Positions 17,900 to 26,663 of a stretch of DNA of 52,824 nt are shown here, piece after piece. A program made the translations under genes and the position numbers. How positions within the stretch are numbered: the first letter of the stretch is position 1; every line of letters begins with the position of its first letter. Source of the DNA: Gemmata sp. (GTDB lineage Bacteria > Planctomycetota > Planctomycetia > Gemmatales > Gemmataceae); assembly GCA_025055115.1 (NCBI GenBank), contig JANWYJ010000014.1, forward strand, positions 1 through 52,824, written 5' to 3'. Below the pieces are notes generated by a model. It was not told the DNA's origin. It worked only from the letters and a program-made list of their open reading frames with translations, and ran no database searches.

Positions 17900-19273
17900 G
17901 TGTCGCATCGGATCACTCCGCGGACGCTCTCGGGCTTCCGCGATTATCTGCCGCCGCTGATGCTAGCGCGCGAAGAGATACTGCGCCGTGCCCGTGAAGT
18001 GTATCGTTCCTATGGCTTCACACCGATTGACACCCCCGCCTGCGAAGCCTTGGATGTGCTGTTGGGCAAAGGCGGCGAGGAATCCGATAAGCTCGTCTAC
18101 CGCGTCAAAAGTGCGCGCGGCGAGGGTGAGGCCGAGATGGGCTTGCGCTTCGACCTGACCGTACCCTTGGCCCGCTTCAGTGCGCAGTACATCCCCGAGT
18201 TGGGCACCCCTTTCAAACGCTACGCCATGGGGCCGGTCTGGCGTGGGGAACGCCCGGGCAAAGGTCGCTACCGCGAATTCTGGCAGTGCGACTTCGACAC
18301 CATCGGTACCACGTCCAACGCGGCCGACATCGAAATCGCTCTGGTTATCAATGACCTTTTCGAGAAAATCGGCTTCGACCGCTTTGAAGTCCGCATCAAC
18401 AACCGCATGGTCCTCAACGGCCTGCTCGAACTCCACGGCCTGGCCGACAAAGCCGTACCGCTGCTGCGGGCGCTGGACAAATTGCCGAAAATCGGTCGCG
18501 ACAAAGTCGCCGACGAAATGATGCGAGAAGCCGCGGTGACCGCCCCACAGGCCGACGCCGTGTTGCAATTGGCCCAAACCTCCGGCAGCAACGCGGAAAT
18601 CCTCGAACAACTCGAAACGTTTTTTGCCACCTCCCCCAACGACCGGGCCGCGACGGGCCTCCGCTGCCTGCGCGAACTGCTTGCGGTGGCACAAACGGCA
18701 GGCATTCCCGATGGTCGCTTCCGCATCGACCTGAGCATCTGCCGCGGACTCGACTACTACACGGGAACCGTTTACGAAACCTTCCTCACCGACTTACCAG
18801 GTATCGGCAGTGTCTGCAGCGGCGGCCGCTACGATAACCTCGCCAGCAAGTACACCAAACTGGTGCTGCCGGGGGTGGGAGCTTCGTTAGGATTGGACCG
18901 CTTGATCGCGGCGATGGAGGAACTGCAACATCCGCTCATCACGATGTCCACGACCCCGGCCCAGGTGTTGGTCGTGAACTTCGACGCGGCCCGCCTGGGG
19001 GATTATCAGCGGATCGCGCGGCGATTGCGAGCCGGCGGTGTGAATGTGGAAGTGTATCCCGAGGCCAAAAAAGTGGGGGTGCAACTGGCGTTCGCGGAGA
19101 AACGCGGCTTCCCCTTCGCCCTCATTGCCGGCCCGGCCGAGTTCGAGCAGGGGGTCTGGAAGCTCAAAGATATGGCCCAACGTGAAGAAACCACACTGAG
19201 CGAAACCGAACTACTGCAGCGGATACCGTTGTTACGCGCAGCCCAATTACGCGCCGCCGGGAACAAGCAATGA
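17900..19273 (+). CDS. hisS: Histidyl-tRNA synthetase
   Basis: 457 residues. Class II aminoacyl-tRNA synthetase charging tRNA-His. Seen: TLSGFRDYLPP at the N-terminus, motif 2 around YAMGPVWRGERPGKGRYREFWQCDFD, histidine motif LSICRGLDYYTGTVYE and motif 3 GASLGLDRLI, then an anticodon-binding domain (QVLVVNFD onward). GTG start at 17900 with AGGAGG at 17889-17894. The last four bases overlap the start of the downstream nuclease-like gene (ATGA), so the two are coupled. Confidence 0.95.
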   Translation: MSHRITPRTLSGFRDYLPPLMLAREEILRRAREVYRSYGFTPIDTPACEALDVLLGKGGEESDKLVYRVKSARGEGEAEMGLRFDLTVPLARFSAQYIPELGTPFKRYAMGPVWRGERPGKGRYREFWQCDFDTIGTTSNAADIEIALVINDLFEKIGFDRFEVRINNRMVLNGLLELHGLADKAVPLLRALDKLPKIGRDKVADEMMREAAVTAPQADAVLQLAQTSGSNAEILEQLETFFATSPNDRAATGLRCLRELLAVAQTAGIPDGRFRIDLSICRGLDYYTGTVYETFLTDLPGIGSVCSGGRYDNLASKYTKLVLPGVGASLGLDRLIAAMEELQHPLITMSTTPAQVLVVNFDAARLGDYQRIARRLRAGGVNVEVYPEAKKVGVQLAFAEKRGFPFALIAGPAEFEQGVWKLKDMAQREETTLSETELLQRIPLLRAAQLRAAGNKQ

Positions 19274-19839
19274 AAGCGGACAACCACTACGAAGCTGCGT
19301 TCGATGCGTTTGCCCGCCGCTGTGGGGCCGCGGTGGTACCGGTTGTGGAAACACGGCGCAATTACCTCCATTCGGCCACGGTCAAGTCCCCGGATTTTCT
19401 CGTCGTTGCACCAGGAGGGGCGAAACTGGTGGTGGATGTCAAAGGCCGGAAGTTTCCGGGAACTGGCAAAAACGGCCAATCGCGGTTCGTGTGGCACAAC
19501 TGGTGCGAACGCGAAAGTGTCGTGAGCTTGATCGCGTGGGCTTGCCAACTCGGCGCGGGTTTCCGCGGTGTGCTGGCGTTCGTCTACGACTTGCCGCTTT
19601 GGGCGGAATTGCCGTCAGGCACCCCCGACCTGTTCGCCTTTCGCGGCCGGTTGTATCTGCTCCGCGGTGTGGCGGTCCACGATTATCGTGCTCACATGCG
19701 GACACGCAGCCCGCGCTGGGGCACCGTGCATCTGCGGACCGAGGATTTCCGGGAACTCGTTCGCCCCATCTCCCATTTTCTGGCTAGCCAACCGGTCCCT
19801 ATTGCGTCGTCACCGGCGACCGATGGAACCGTGGGTTGA
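19270..19839 (+). CDS. PD-(D/E)XK nuclease-like protein
   Basis: 189 residues. The spacing of residues fits the PD-(D/E)XK nuclease core: HYEAAFDAF near the N-terminus (E8), SPD at 40-42 and VDVKGRK with D56-x-K58, i.e. PD-x13-DxK. The family is unnamed to me, though proteins with HYExAF and PDF...DVKG motifs occur in planctomycetes. Overlap with hisS by four bases (ATGA) implies coupled translation. Whether it cuts DNA or RNA is not known. The C-terminal third has no catalytic residue that I can see. Confidence 0.7.
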   Translation: MKADNHYEAAFDAFARRCGAAVVPVVETRRNYLHSATVKSPDFLVVAPGGAKLVVDVKGRKFPGTGKNGQSRFVWHNWCERESVVSLIAWACQLGAGFRGVLAFVYDLPLWAELPSGTPDLFAFRGRLYLLRGVAVHDYRAHMRTRSPRWGTVHLRTEDFRELVRPISHFLASQPVPIASSPATDGTVG

Positions 19840-19940
19840 ACCGCAACGGCGACACGGTGCGGCTCCATGTCGTTCTGTCGCGGCGAATGGCGCATAATAC
19901 CGATGGCAGAGAATGTGTTCGCTTTTTCGCGGTGAAGCTG

Positions 19941-20738
19941 ATGAGAGCGTTGAAAATCGGCATCGTGCTGGAATCGACCGGTTTACCCCTGCGGCAAGCG
20001 TTGATAGCGGCCGCTGACGCTGGGGCGCAGGGGGTGGAATTCGATGCGGTGGGTGATGTGTCGCCGGATGCTTTGAGTGCAACCGGCCGCCGGGAACTGC
20101 GAACCCGGCTGCGTTCGCTGGAGCTGGACGTAGCGGCATTGAACGTTCCGGTGCGACGGGGGTTGGATGTTGCCGCTGACCTACAACCGCGGATCGAACG
20201 AATCCGCAAAGCCATGCAGTTGGCGTATGACCTCGGCGCCCGCCAGGTTGTGGTCCCATGCCCGAAGATTCCCGACGATGAATCCCAGCCGCGGGCGCTA
20301 TTGATGCGGGAAGCCCTCGAAGACCTAGGCCGTTATGGCGACCGCATCGGTTGCGTCGTCGCACTGGAAATCGGTTACGATCCCGCCACGCGGGTGAAGG
20401 CCTATCTGGAACGGTTCGACACCGGCAGTTTGAAAACGACCTTCGACCCAGCCAACTTCCTGCTCCACGGCCACGATCCGCTAGCCCATCTTGCGCCGCT
20501 GGCTGGGTGGATCGCTCATGTGCACGCGCGCGACGCTCGCGCCGCTGGTGTCAGTCGTGGGGTGCAGGAAGTGGCGCTGGGGGCCGGCGATGTCGATTGG
20601 ATGGCCTTCACCGCGACACTGCAAGTCATCACCTTCGACGGCTTTCTGACGGTCAAACGCGAACAAGGCGACAACAAACTGGCGGATGTGACCAACGGTG
20701 TGGCCTTCCTGCGGCGTTTCGCCGCACCGGTGATGTAG
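19941..20738 (+). CDS. Sugar phosphate isomerase/epimerase-like TIM-barrel protein
   Basis: 265 residues, TIM-barrel of the xylose isomerase-like family. Markers are IGIVLESTGLPLRQALIAAADAGAQGVEFDAVGD, the strand-end residues in VALEIGYDPA, TTFDPANFLLHGHDP, IAHVHARDA and the C-terminal GAGDVDW with a metal-site-like glutamate nearby. Function as isomerase or epimerase is inferred from the fold. The ATG at 19941 has GGTGAAG 6 nt upstream. Stands just after the nuclease-like gene (101 nt) and converges with the OxyR-like gene. Confidence 0.8.
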   Translation: MRALKIGIVLESTGLPLRQALIAAADAGAQGVEFDAVGDVSPDALSATGRRELRTRLRSLELDVAALNVPVRRGLDVAADLQPRIERIRKAMQLAYDLGARQVVVPCPKIPDDESQPRALLMREALEDLGRYGDRIGCVVALEIGYDPATRVKAYLERFDTGSLKTTFDPANFLLHGHDPLAHLAPLAGWIAHVHARDARAAGVSRGVQEVALGAGDVDWMAFTATLQVITFDGFLTVKREQGDNKLADVTNGVAFLRRFAAPVM

Positions 20739-20753
20739 CCGGCTGGCCCGGCG

Positions 20754-21629
20754 CTACCGTTTGGCCAGTTCCACCAACGCACGCAACGACGGTGGCCGAT
20801 AACGCTGCTTGTGCCACACGGCACACAGTGTCCGCGTCGGTACTGGGCGGCCCAGCGGACGATAGACGCACTGCTTGGCCGTATCCGCCAAAGCGGCCAT
20901 TTCCGGCACCACCGAAACACCTTGCCCCGCCGCGACCATCGCCAAAAGGGTGACGATTTGCTCACCGCGACAGACCACGCGCGGTTCCAACCCACTCCGG
21001 TGACAGAAACTGAGCACCTGGTCACCAAAGCAATGTATGTCGTCAAGCAAGATGAATGGTTCATCCACGACATCGGCCAACTTCACCTCACTTTTAGCGA
21101 CCAAACGATGCCTGGCCGGCAAGGCCATCACCAGCGGCTCGGTGAAGAGCTTCTCGACATGCAAGCGGTCGTCGCGAATCGGCATCGCCATCATGGCCAC
21201 ATCCAATTCGCCGGCCAATACATTGGCTAACAACCGCTCTGTCAGGTCTTCTTGGAGTTGCAGTTGGACCGTGGGGTGATCTTTGCGGAAACGGGTCACC
21301 AGCTCCGGCAAGAGGAACGGAGCGACCGTGGGAATCGCCCCGACACGCAAACTGCCGCCTTCGGCCGCATCGCGCACGGCTCGTTCCGCTTCCTTGACTG
21401 CGGCGAGAATCGCCTGCGCATGACCGAGTAGCACTTGCCCGGCTTCGGTGAGAACGACTTTGCGACCCAAACGGTCGAACAGGCGCCGATTGAGGCCATG
21501 TTTGCGGCTCTCCAAACGAAGAATTTGCTCACTGAGAGTCGGTTGGGTAACACCGACCCGCTCGGCGGCCCGGGTGAAGCTCCCCGTTTCGGCCACCGCC
21601 ACAAAGTACTTCAGCTGATGCAATTCCAT
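20754..21629 (-). CDS. oxyR: LysR family regulator, OxyR-like
   Basis: 291 residues. The N-terminal winged helix reads MELHQLKYFVAVAETGSFTRAAERVGVTQPTLS. In the effector domain the segment HCFGDQVLSFC has two cysteines nine residues apart (C-x8-C), matching the redox cysteines C199 and C208 of E. coli OxyR, and it lies in the same context (LLDDIHC ... VAAGQGVSVVPEMAAL). So a peroxide-sensing role is likely. A three-residue insertion appears in the helix after LRLES. The ATG at 21629 (GGAAC upstream) is preferred over TTG at 21641. Its target gene is not obvious nearby. Confidence 0.82.
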   Translation of the reverse strand: MELHQLKYFVAVAETGSFTRAAERVGVTQPTLSEQILRLESRKHGLNRRLFDRLGRKVVLTEAGQVLLGHAQAILAAVKEAERAVRDAAEGGSLRVGAIPTVAPFLLPELVTRFRKDHPTVQLQLQEDLTERLLANVLAGELDVAMMAMPIRDDRLHVEKLFTEPLVMALPARHRLVAKSEVKLADVVDEPFILLDDIHCFGDQVLSFCHRSGLEPRVVCRGEQIVTLLAMVAAGQGVSVVPEMAALADTAKQCVYRPLGRPVPTRTLCAVWHKQRYRPPSLRALVELAKR

Positions 21630-21806
21630 AGTTTGTTCCAATAGAAAATCGATTTGATATGGCTTGTGCCAATTCTATACCATTCATCGTCGATGAGTAT
21701 CAAGAAATTCATCCCGGCGATTGTGGCTGCGTTCAGAGCGCATAAAATGAGAAATGGCGGTAAGCGAATAACTGCGTGGGCAGGTTCTCGACCGGTGGGG
21801 TGGCCC

Positions 21807-22031
21807 ATGTCGATTGAAGAAGCCATCGCCAAGGACCTTGTGGCGATTTTGTTCGTCACGTTTCTCTTCGGTGGGGGAGCCTTGTGGTTGATTGTTGCGA
21901 CCGTGGCGGAGCAATGGCGGAAGTTGCGTATCGCGGAGCGGAATTCGCAACTCAAGCAGTCGATGGTGGCAGCCGGCTACCGGGCCGATGAGATCGTGCG
22001 GGTCCTCAACGCTGGTAAAGACGACAGCTGA
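21807..22031 (+). CDS. Small single-pass membrane protein
   Basis: 74 residues with one strong membrane helix (residues about 9-30, LVAILFVTFLFGGGALWLIVATV), followed by a charged, probably coiled-coil cytoplasmic tail (AEQWRKLRIAERNSQLKQSMVAAGYRADEIVRVLNAG). I do not recognise a family; the helix-plus-tail layout is like small PspB-type envelope proteins, but no sequence match is claimed. ATG 21807 has GGTGGGG upstream; the open frame continues to 21654 but without a ribosome site. It ends 9 nt before selA. Confidence 0.6.
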   Translation: MSIEEAIAKDLVAILFVTFLFGGGALWLIVATVAEQWRKLRIAERNSQLKQSMVAAGYRADEIVRVLNAGKDDS

Positions 22032-22040
22032 ACGGCTCGC

Positions 22041-23453
22041 ATGAACAATCCTTTCCGCCATTTGCCGTCGATGACGAAGCTGCTGGAAGCGCCGGGCTTG
22101 GTTGCGGCGCGGCAGCGGTACTCACAATCCCTGATCACCGCGACAGCCCGGGCCGTTCTAGCGGCTCGTCGCGCTCAACTGGCAGCCGGCGCTTCGGGTC
22201 GGCTGGATGTCGATTCCCTGGTGGCGGACATTGTGGCCTGCTTAGACGCGCAGAGCCAACCGGCGCTTCGTCCGGTTATCAATGCCACGGGTATTGTTCT
22301 CCACACCAATCTGGGGCGTTCACCTCTTCCGGAAGAAGCGGCCCGGGCGGCCTATGAAGCAGCTCGTGGTTATCTCAATCTGGAATTGGACCTAGCCAGC
22401 GGGCAGCGATCGAACCGGCAAGACCCGATCCGGACCGAATTGCGGCGGCTGACCGGAGCCGAATCGGCCACTGCGGTCAACAATTGTGCCGCGGCGACCG
22501 TGATGGCGCTGCGGGCCGTGGCGGCGGGGCGGGAAGTGATTGTGTCGCGGGGGCAGTTGGTCGAGATTGGCGGCAGTTTCCGCATCCCCGAAGTGATGGC
22601 CACCAGTGGGGCGATTCTGCGTGAAGTGGGCACCACCAATATCACCCGGCTCAGTGACTACGAACGGGCGATCACGCCCCACACCGCGGCCCTGATGCGA
22701 GTTCACGCCAGTAACTACCGCATTCGCGGCTACACCCGGGCCGTGGCGCTCGAACAACTCGTGGAACTGGGGCATCGGCACAACCTGGTCGTTATCGACG
22801 ATGCCGGCAGTGGGCAGATGATCGATCTGGCTCCCTTCGGCTTCCCAGATGAGCCGCTCATCCCGGCCAGTGTCGCCGCGGGGGCGGACCTGGTACTTTT
22901 CAGTGGGGATAAGCTTTTGGGGGGGCCCCAGTGCGGCCTGATTGTTGGAAAGGCGGAACTGATTGAGAAGATCGAAAAAGACCCCCTCATGCGGGCTTTT
23001 CGACTCGACAAAATGACACTGGCGGCTCTCGAAGCCACGTTGCGGCTGTATCGTGATCCGGCATCCGCCCTGGCGGCCATCCCGACATTGCGGATGCTCA
23101 CCACCCCCGTTGTACAACTCCAAGCGCGCAGCGAAGCGCTGGCCGAGCGGCTCCGTGCCATTCCCGGCTTGACGGTGGACGTGCGCGACGCGGTGGCTTA
23201 CGTTGGTGGTGGTTCGCTTCCCGATCAGGCTATTGCAACGATTGTGCTGGCGATTGGCGCGTCACGGTGGAGTGAAAGCACACTGGCGACACGCCTGCGC
23301 ACCGGGAACCCCGCGGTCATGGCCCGCATCCAGGAGGGCCAGGTCTGGCTCGATCTCCGCTGTGTGCGGGAGGAGCAAGAGGAAGAACTGCTCGCAGCGG
23401 TTCGACAAGCGGTTCAAGAAGAGTTGCATCCGGCGAACAGTCCGGTACGATGA
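22041..23453 (+). CDS. selA: L-seryl-tRNA(Sec) selenium transferase
   Basis: 470 residues, PLP-dependent. SelA converts Ser-tRNA(Sec) to Sec-tRNA(Sec) using selenophosphate, so the organism is expected to make selenocysteine. Motifs: INATGIVLHTNLGRSPLPEEA, TAVNNCAAATVMAL, GQLVEIGGSFRIPEVM and the PLP lysine in LFSGDKLLGGPQCG; VIDDAGSG precedes it. Length fits the family (about 460). No selB, selD or tRNA-Sec gene is visible in this window. The start ATG 22041 follows the small membrane gene closely and may be co-transcribed. Its presence supports the selenoprotein at 46545. Confidence 0.94.
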   Translation: MNNPFRHLPSMTKLLEAPGLVAARQRYSQSLITATARAVLAARRAQLAAGASGRLDVDSLVADIVACLDAQSQPALRPVINATGIVLHTNLGRSPLPEEAARAAYEAARGYLNLELDLASGQRSNRQDPIRTELRRLTGAESATAVNNCAAATVMALRAVAAGREVIVSRGQLVEIGGSFRIPEVMATSGAILREVGTTNITRLSDYERAITPHTAALMRVHASNYRIRGYTRAVALEQLVELGHRHNLVVIDDAGSGQMIDLAPFGFPDEPLIPASVAAGADLVLFSGDKLLGGPQCGLIVGKAELIEKIEKDPLMRAFRLDKMTLAALEATLRLYRDPASALAAIPTLRMLTTPVVQLQARSEALAERLRAIPGLTVDVRDAVAYVGGGSLPDQAIATIVLAIGASRWSESTLATRLRTGNPAVMARIQEGQVWLDLRCVREEQEEELLAAVRQAVQEELHPANSPVR

Positions 23454-23503
23454 GGCTTCACAGGGTGTTGCGATCATGCTGAAAACTGGAAGCGGGCAAA
23501 CCT

Positions 23504-24610
23504 ATGTTGCAGACATCGTGGACGACTTCCTCGACGCGGCGGGATTTCCTGCGTGGTGTGGCCGCGGGTGCCGTCGGGTGGCCGTGGGCGGCAGCCGTGC
23601 GGGGGGGGAGCGCTACGCCGCCGCGACGACGCGCGCAGTCGTGTATTGTGATCAACATGGTCGGTGGCCCCGCGCAGCTCGACACCTTCGACCCAAAACC
23701 GGCGGCTCCCAGTGAAGTCCGGGGGCCATTCCGTCCCATTGCCACCACAATACCCGGTTTGCACCTGAGTGAACTGTTCCCCCGGCTGGCGCAGTGCGCG
23801 GATCGCTTCAGCCTGATTCGTTCGCTGTACATGGACGCTGCCCCGGTCCACGAATGTGGATTCCAACTCCTCAACACCGGGCGGTTGTTCCGGGATGGCC
23901 CCGATTGGCCCAGCGTCGGCAGTGTGTTCGATTATCTGGGGGCATCCGCGGGCGCAGGAAGTGAACCGCGTGCCATCATTACTCCATATCCTCAGGTGGA
24001 AACCGGCATCCCCACCAGCCGTGGCGAGGGCAGTGGCTGGCTCCAGCGCGAACCAATGTATTGGTCGCCACAACTCTCTTCACCGCACGACTTTCTGGCT
24101 GGGGTGGTTGAGCGCGTCGAACGCGGGCCGTGTTTCATCCGTGTCAATCAGTTTCCCACAGTGTTTGATGCCCCTTCTTGGGATTGCCACGCCGTGGGCG
24201 GTTCGCTGCGAACCAACCTGGCCGACATCCGCGACATCGTCGCCCCAAGCTTCGACCGCGCAGTGTCTCAACTGCTGATGGATTTGGACGACCGGGGTTT
24301 GCTCGACACAACACTTGTTGTCGCGACCGGGGAGTTCGGGCGCACGCCGCGGATCAACCCCCACGGTGGGCGGGACCACTGGGCCGAATGTTGGACGGCA
24401 CTGGTGGCCGGCGGTGGCGTTCAGGGCGGCCGCATCATCGGGGCCTCGGATGCCACAGGTAGCGAACCCCGCGAACGCCCGGTATCGCTGCCCGAACTCG
24501 TCGCCACCATTTTCTACGCCGGGGGCATCCCTCCCGAGGCGACTCTGCCTGGCGTGTGCGGCGAACCGGTGGCGGTTTATCCCGCGGCCCCCGTCATGGA
24601 ACTCTTCTGA
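23504..24610 (+). CDS. DUF1501 family exported protein
   Basis: 368 residues, shorter than its paralogue at 12000. N-terminus has STRRDFLRGVAAGAVGWPWAAA, a twin-arginine-like signal. Family motifs: INMVGGPAQLDTFDPKPAAP, VRGPFRPIATTIPGLHLSE, ATGEFGRTPRINPHGGRDHW and the closing AVYPAAPVMELF. The active residues of sulfatases are not all conserved in this family; function unknown. It begins 50 nt after selA. Its last three codons and stop fall inside a direct repeat pair (24594-24626 and 24668-24700). Confidence 0.87.
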   Translation: MLQTSWTTSSTRRDFLRGVAAGAVGWPWAAAVRGGSATPPRRRAQSCIVINMVGGPAQLDTFDPKPAAPSEVRGPFRPIATTIPGLHLSELFPRLAQCADRFSLIRSLYMDAAPVHECGFQLLNTGRLFRDGPDWPSVGSVFDYLGASAGAGSEPRAIITPYPQVETGIPTSRGEGSGWLQREPMYWSPQLSSPHDFLAGVVERVERGPCFIRVNQFPTVFDAPSWDCHAVGGSLRTNLADIRDIVAPSFDRAVSQLLMDLDDRGLLDTTLVVATGEFGRTPRINPHGGRDHWAECWTALVAGGGVQGGRIIGASDATGSEPRERPVSLPELVATIFYAGGIPPEATLPGVCGEPVAVYPAAPVMELF

Positions 24611-24700
24611 TCATCGCGCCGTCGATATGACGAATCGTGTTGCCCCGGCTTCGGATGACACCGCCCGTCACGGAACTTTTCTGATCATCGCGCCGTCGAT
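24594..24700. repeat. Direct repeat pair across a stop codon, 74-bp offset
   Basis: 24594-24626 and 24668-24700 match at 31 of 33 positions; the offset is exactly 74 bp. The first copy carries the final codons and TGA (24608-24610) of the DUF1501 gene. The 41 bp between copies show no repeat to each other. The second copy ends 22 bp before the recA-upstream inverted repeat at 24723-24746. Confidence 0.95.
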
Positions 24701-24722
24701 GGAATCCGGCTTTGAGGAAAAA

Positions 24723-24746
24723 AGCAAGAAATGGCGGTTTCTTGCT
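24723..24746. promoter_or_regulatory. 24-bp inverted repeat upstream of recA
   Basis: AGCAAGAAA (24723-24731), a 6-bp spacer and its perfect complement TTTCTTGCT (24738-24746) form a 9-bp inverted repeat 71 bp before the recA start. A symmetric site here could be an operator, for instance for SOS control. It does not match the E. coli or Bacillus LexA boxes. It could also be a transcription terminator acting toward lower coordinates, since the minus strand has T-runs after the stem. Confidence 0.5.
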
Positions 24747-24817
24747 ACTGACCTTCTTTCCACCGCAGCGGTGGGTTAAACTCCATCACAGAACCTCAAA
24801 TTGGGGAGGAGAAAACC

Positions 24818-25975
24818 GTGGTGGACAAATCGAACAAACTGGACAAGACGAAAACCGATATTCTGCGTGACAACAAGGACTTGAAACACGCCCTGGCCGA
24901 AATCGAGAAAACCTTCGGCAAAGGCTCGATCATGTCGCTGGGTGACATGGGGGCGATGGATGTGGAGTGCATCTCGACCGGTTCGTTGGGTTTGGATATT
25001 GCTCTGGGTGGCAAAGGCTTGCCGCGGGGCCGGATTATCGAAGCCTTCGGCGCTGAATCGAGTGGCAAAACCACATTGGCCTTACACACCGTGGCCCAGG
25101 CCCAGAAAGCCGGCGGCGTGGCCGCGTACATCGATGCGGAACATGCCCTCGATCCCTCATGGGCTAAAAAACTCGGTGTCGATCTCGACAATCTGCTGGT
25201 GTCACAACCCACCTACGGAGAAGAAGCGCTCCGGATTGCCGAAATGCTCATCAAATCGAACGCCGTCGATATCATCGTCGTCGATTCGGTAGCAGCGTTA
25301 GTGCCCAAAAATGAAATGGAAGACAGCGAAATTGGCGATACGAAAGTCGGCCTGCAAGCCCGGCTGATGAGTCAAGCGTTACGGATTCTCAACCCGCAGG
25401 TGAACAAGAGCAAAACCTGTTTGCTGTTCATCAATCAGATTCGCCAGAAAATCGGCGTTATGTATGGCGATCCGAACACAACGACCGGCGGTTTGGCGTT
25501 GAAGTTCTATGCCAGTGTGCGCATGGAAGTGAAGCGAGTGACGCATGTCAAAGATGGGGAGGAGATCATTGGTTCGGAAACACGCGTCCGTGTGGTCAAA
25601 AACAAGATCGCCCCGCCGTTCCGCAATGCCGAATTCAACATCCTCAACGACCGTGGCATCGACTTTGAGGGCGAAGTTCTGGCTATGGGTGTAGAGGATG
25701 AACTGATCGAAAAAAGCGGTGCGTTCTACTCGTACAAAGGGGAACGCTTTGCCCAAGGCGAAAAGAAGGCGATTGAGTATCTCCGCGAAAACCCGGCGAT
25801 TCGTGACGAAATCGCTGAAGCCATTCGCGCCAAGCGGACGCCGAAACTGGTCGATCCGGCGTCGCTGGAAGCCGTGGCCGCCCGCGACGAGGAGGAGGCG
25901 GCTGCGGAATTGGCCGCTTTGGGTGAAGAGGTCGAATTGCCCAAGAAGAAACGGAGCAAAGCCGCCGCCGAGTAA
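24818..25975 (+). CDS. recA: RecA recombinase
   Basis: 385 residues. ATP-dependent DNA strand-exchange protein and SOS co-protease. Walker A (GAESSGKTT), the MAW/E region with [13 protein letters not shown], Walker B ([12 protein letters not shown]), the L1/L2 segments ([28 protein letters not shown]) and the C-terminal domain are clear. Start is GTG 24818 with GGGGAGGA at 24803-24810; the N-terminal extension of about 25 residues is lysine and aspartate rich. The tail is acidic then ends in [10 protein letters not shown]. Long intergenic repeats follow. Confidence 0.97.
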   Translation: MVDKSNKLDKTKTDILRDNKDLKHALAEIEKTFGKGSIMSLGDMGAMDVECISTGSLGLDIALGGKGLPRGRIIEAFGAESSGKTTLALHTVAQAQKAGGVAAYIDAEHALDPSWAKKLGVDLDNLLVSQPTYGEEALRIAEMLIKSNAVDIIVVDSVAALVPKNEMEDSEIGDTKVGLQARLMSQALRILNPQVNKSKTCLLFINQIRQKIGVMYGDPNTTTGGLALKFYASVRMEVKRVTHVKDGEEIIGSETRVRVVKNKIAPPFRNAEFNILNDRGIDFEGEVLAMGVEDELIEKSGAFYSYKGERFAQGEKKAIEYLRENPAIRDEIAEAIRAKRTPKLVDPASLEAVAARDEEEAAAELAALGEEVELPKKKRSKAAAE

Positions 25976-26029
25976 CCGCAGCGCCGTCGCTTCAGCGTAC
26001 CGCCGGGGGAGGTCGATGACTGACTGCCC

Positions 26030-26430
26030 CCGGATGGCTCGATCAGCCCACCATCCGGATGGCTCGCCCACCATCCGGATGGCTCGATCAGCCCACCATA
26101 AAGCCCCTCAGGGCTTCCCCGACAAGCCCGCAGGGGCCATTTCCTCCGCAGACGGCTACTTGCGCCATCACCACCAGCGCATGCGGTTCGCATGGTCCAG
26201 GTCTGGCCCGTGGGAAGACTCTTGCCAACTACCTAGTACGCCATCACCACGCTGGACCGCGGGAAGACTGCCATCACCAGTCTGGCCCGCGGGAAGGCTC
26301 TTGCGAACCACTTAGCGCCCCATCACCACGGGCGAATGTGGTTCGCATGAACCAGGCGATTCGGTGGGTTGCATGCAATTCAGGTTATTCGGTGGGTTAC
26401 ATGCAATTCAGGTTATTCGGTGGGTTGCAT
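26030..26430. repeat. Tandem repeat tract in 675-nt gap after recA
   Basis: The gap from 25976 to 26650 holds no gene. A 25/20/25-bp array (26030-26054, 26055-26074, 26075-26099) begins CCGGATGGCTCG. Diverged copies built around GTCTGGCCC and CCATCACCAC fill 26163-26359. A 28-bp unit (26359-26386 and 26387-26414, one mismatch) starting ATTCGGTGGGTT has a partial third copy to about 26430. Nothing else is recognisable here. Confidence 0.9.
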
Positions 26431-26566
26431 GTAATGCTGGAGACGGCAACCAGCGCTGGGACCGTCACATGCGGGGCTTTCCGGACAGGTCCAGGCCAGT
26501 CATTCCCTTGGCTTGCTGGCTTCATGTTGCGCTCGTTAGCGTCATGTACTGCCCATCGCATGGTTG

Positions 26567-26663
26567 GGGACACCATTCACGGTAACTGCCAGTCCATACG
26601 ATACCGACGGTGTATCTCGTGGGCCGTCATCACATAGTTTGGGACACCATTCATGGTAACTGC
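26567..26663. repeat. Direct repeat pair across the mtdB stop codon, 74-bp offset
   Basis: 26567-26589 and 26641-26663 agree at 22 of 23 bases (core GGGACACCATTCA); the offset is exactly 74 bp. The right copy contains the minus-strand mtdB stop (26651-26653) and its last codons; the left copy lies downstream of the gene and keeps the same stop triplet. Confidence 0.95.

Noticed and set aside
26059-26637. 192-codon frame in the repeat tract after recA
   Set aside because: The translation is low-complexity and made of repeat units, with no domain or ribosome site.
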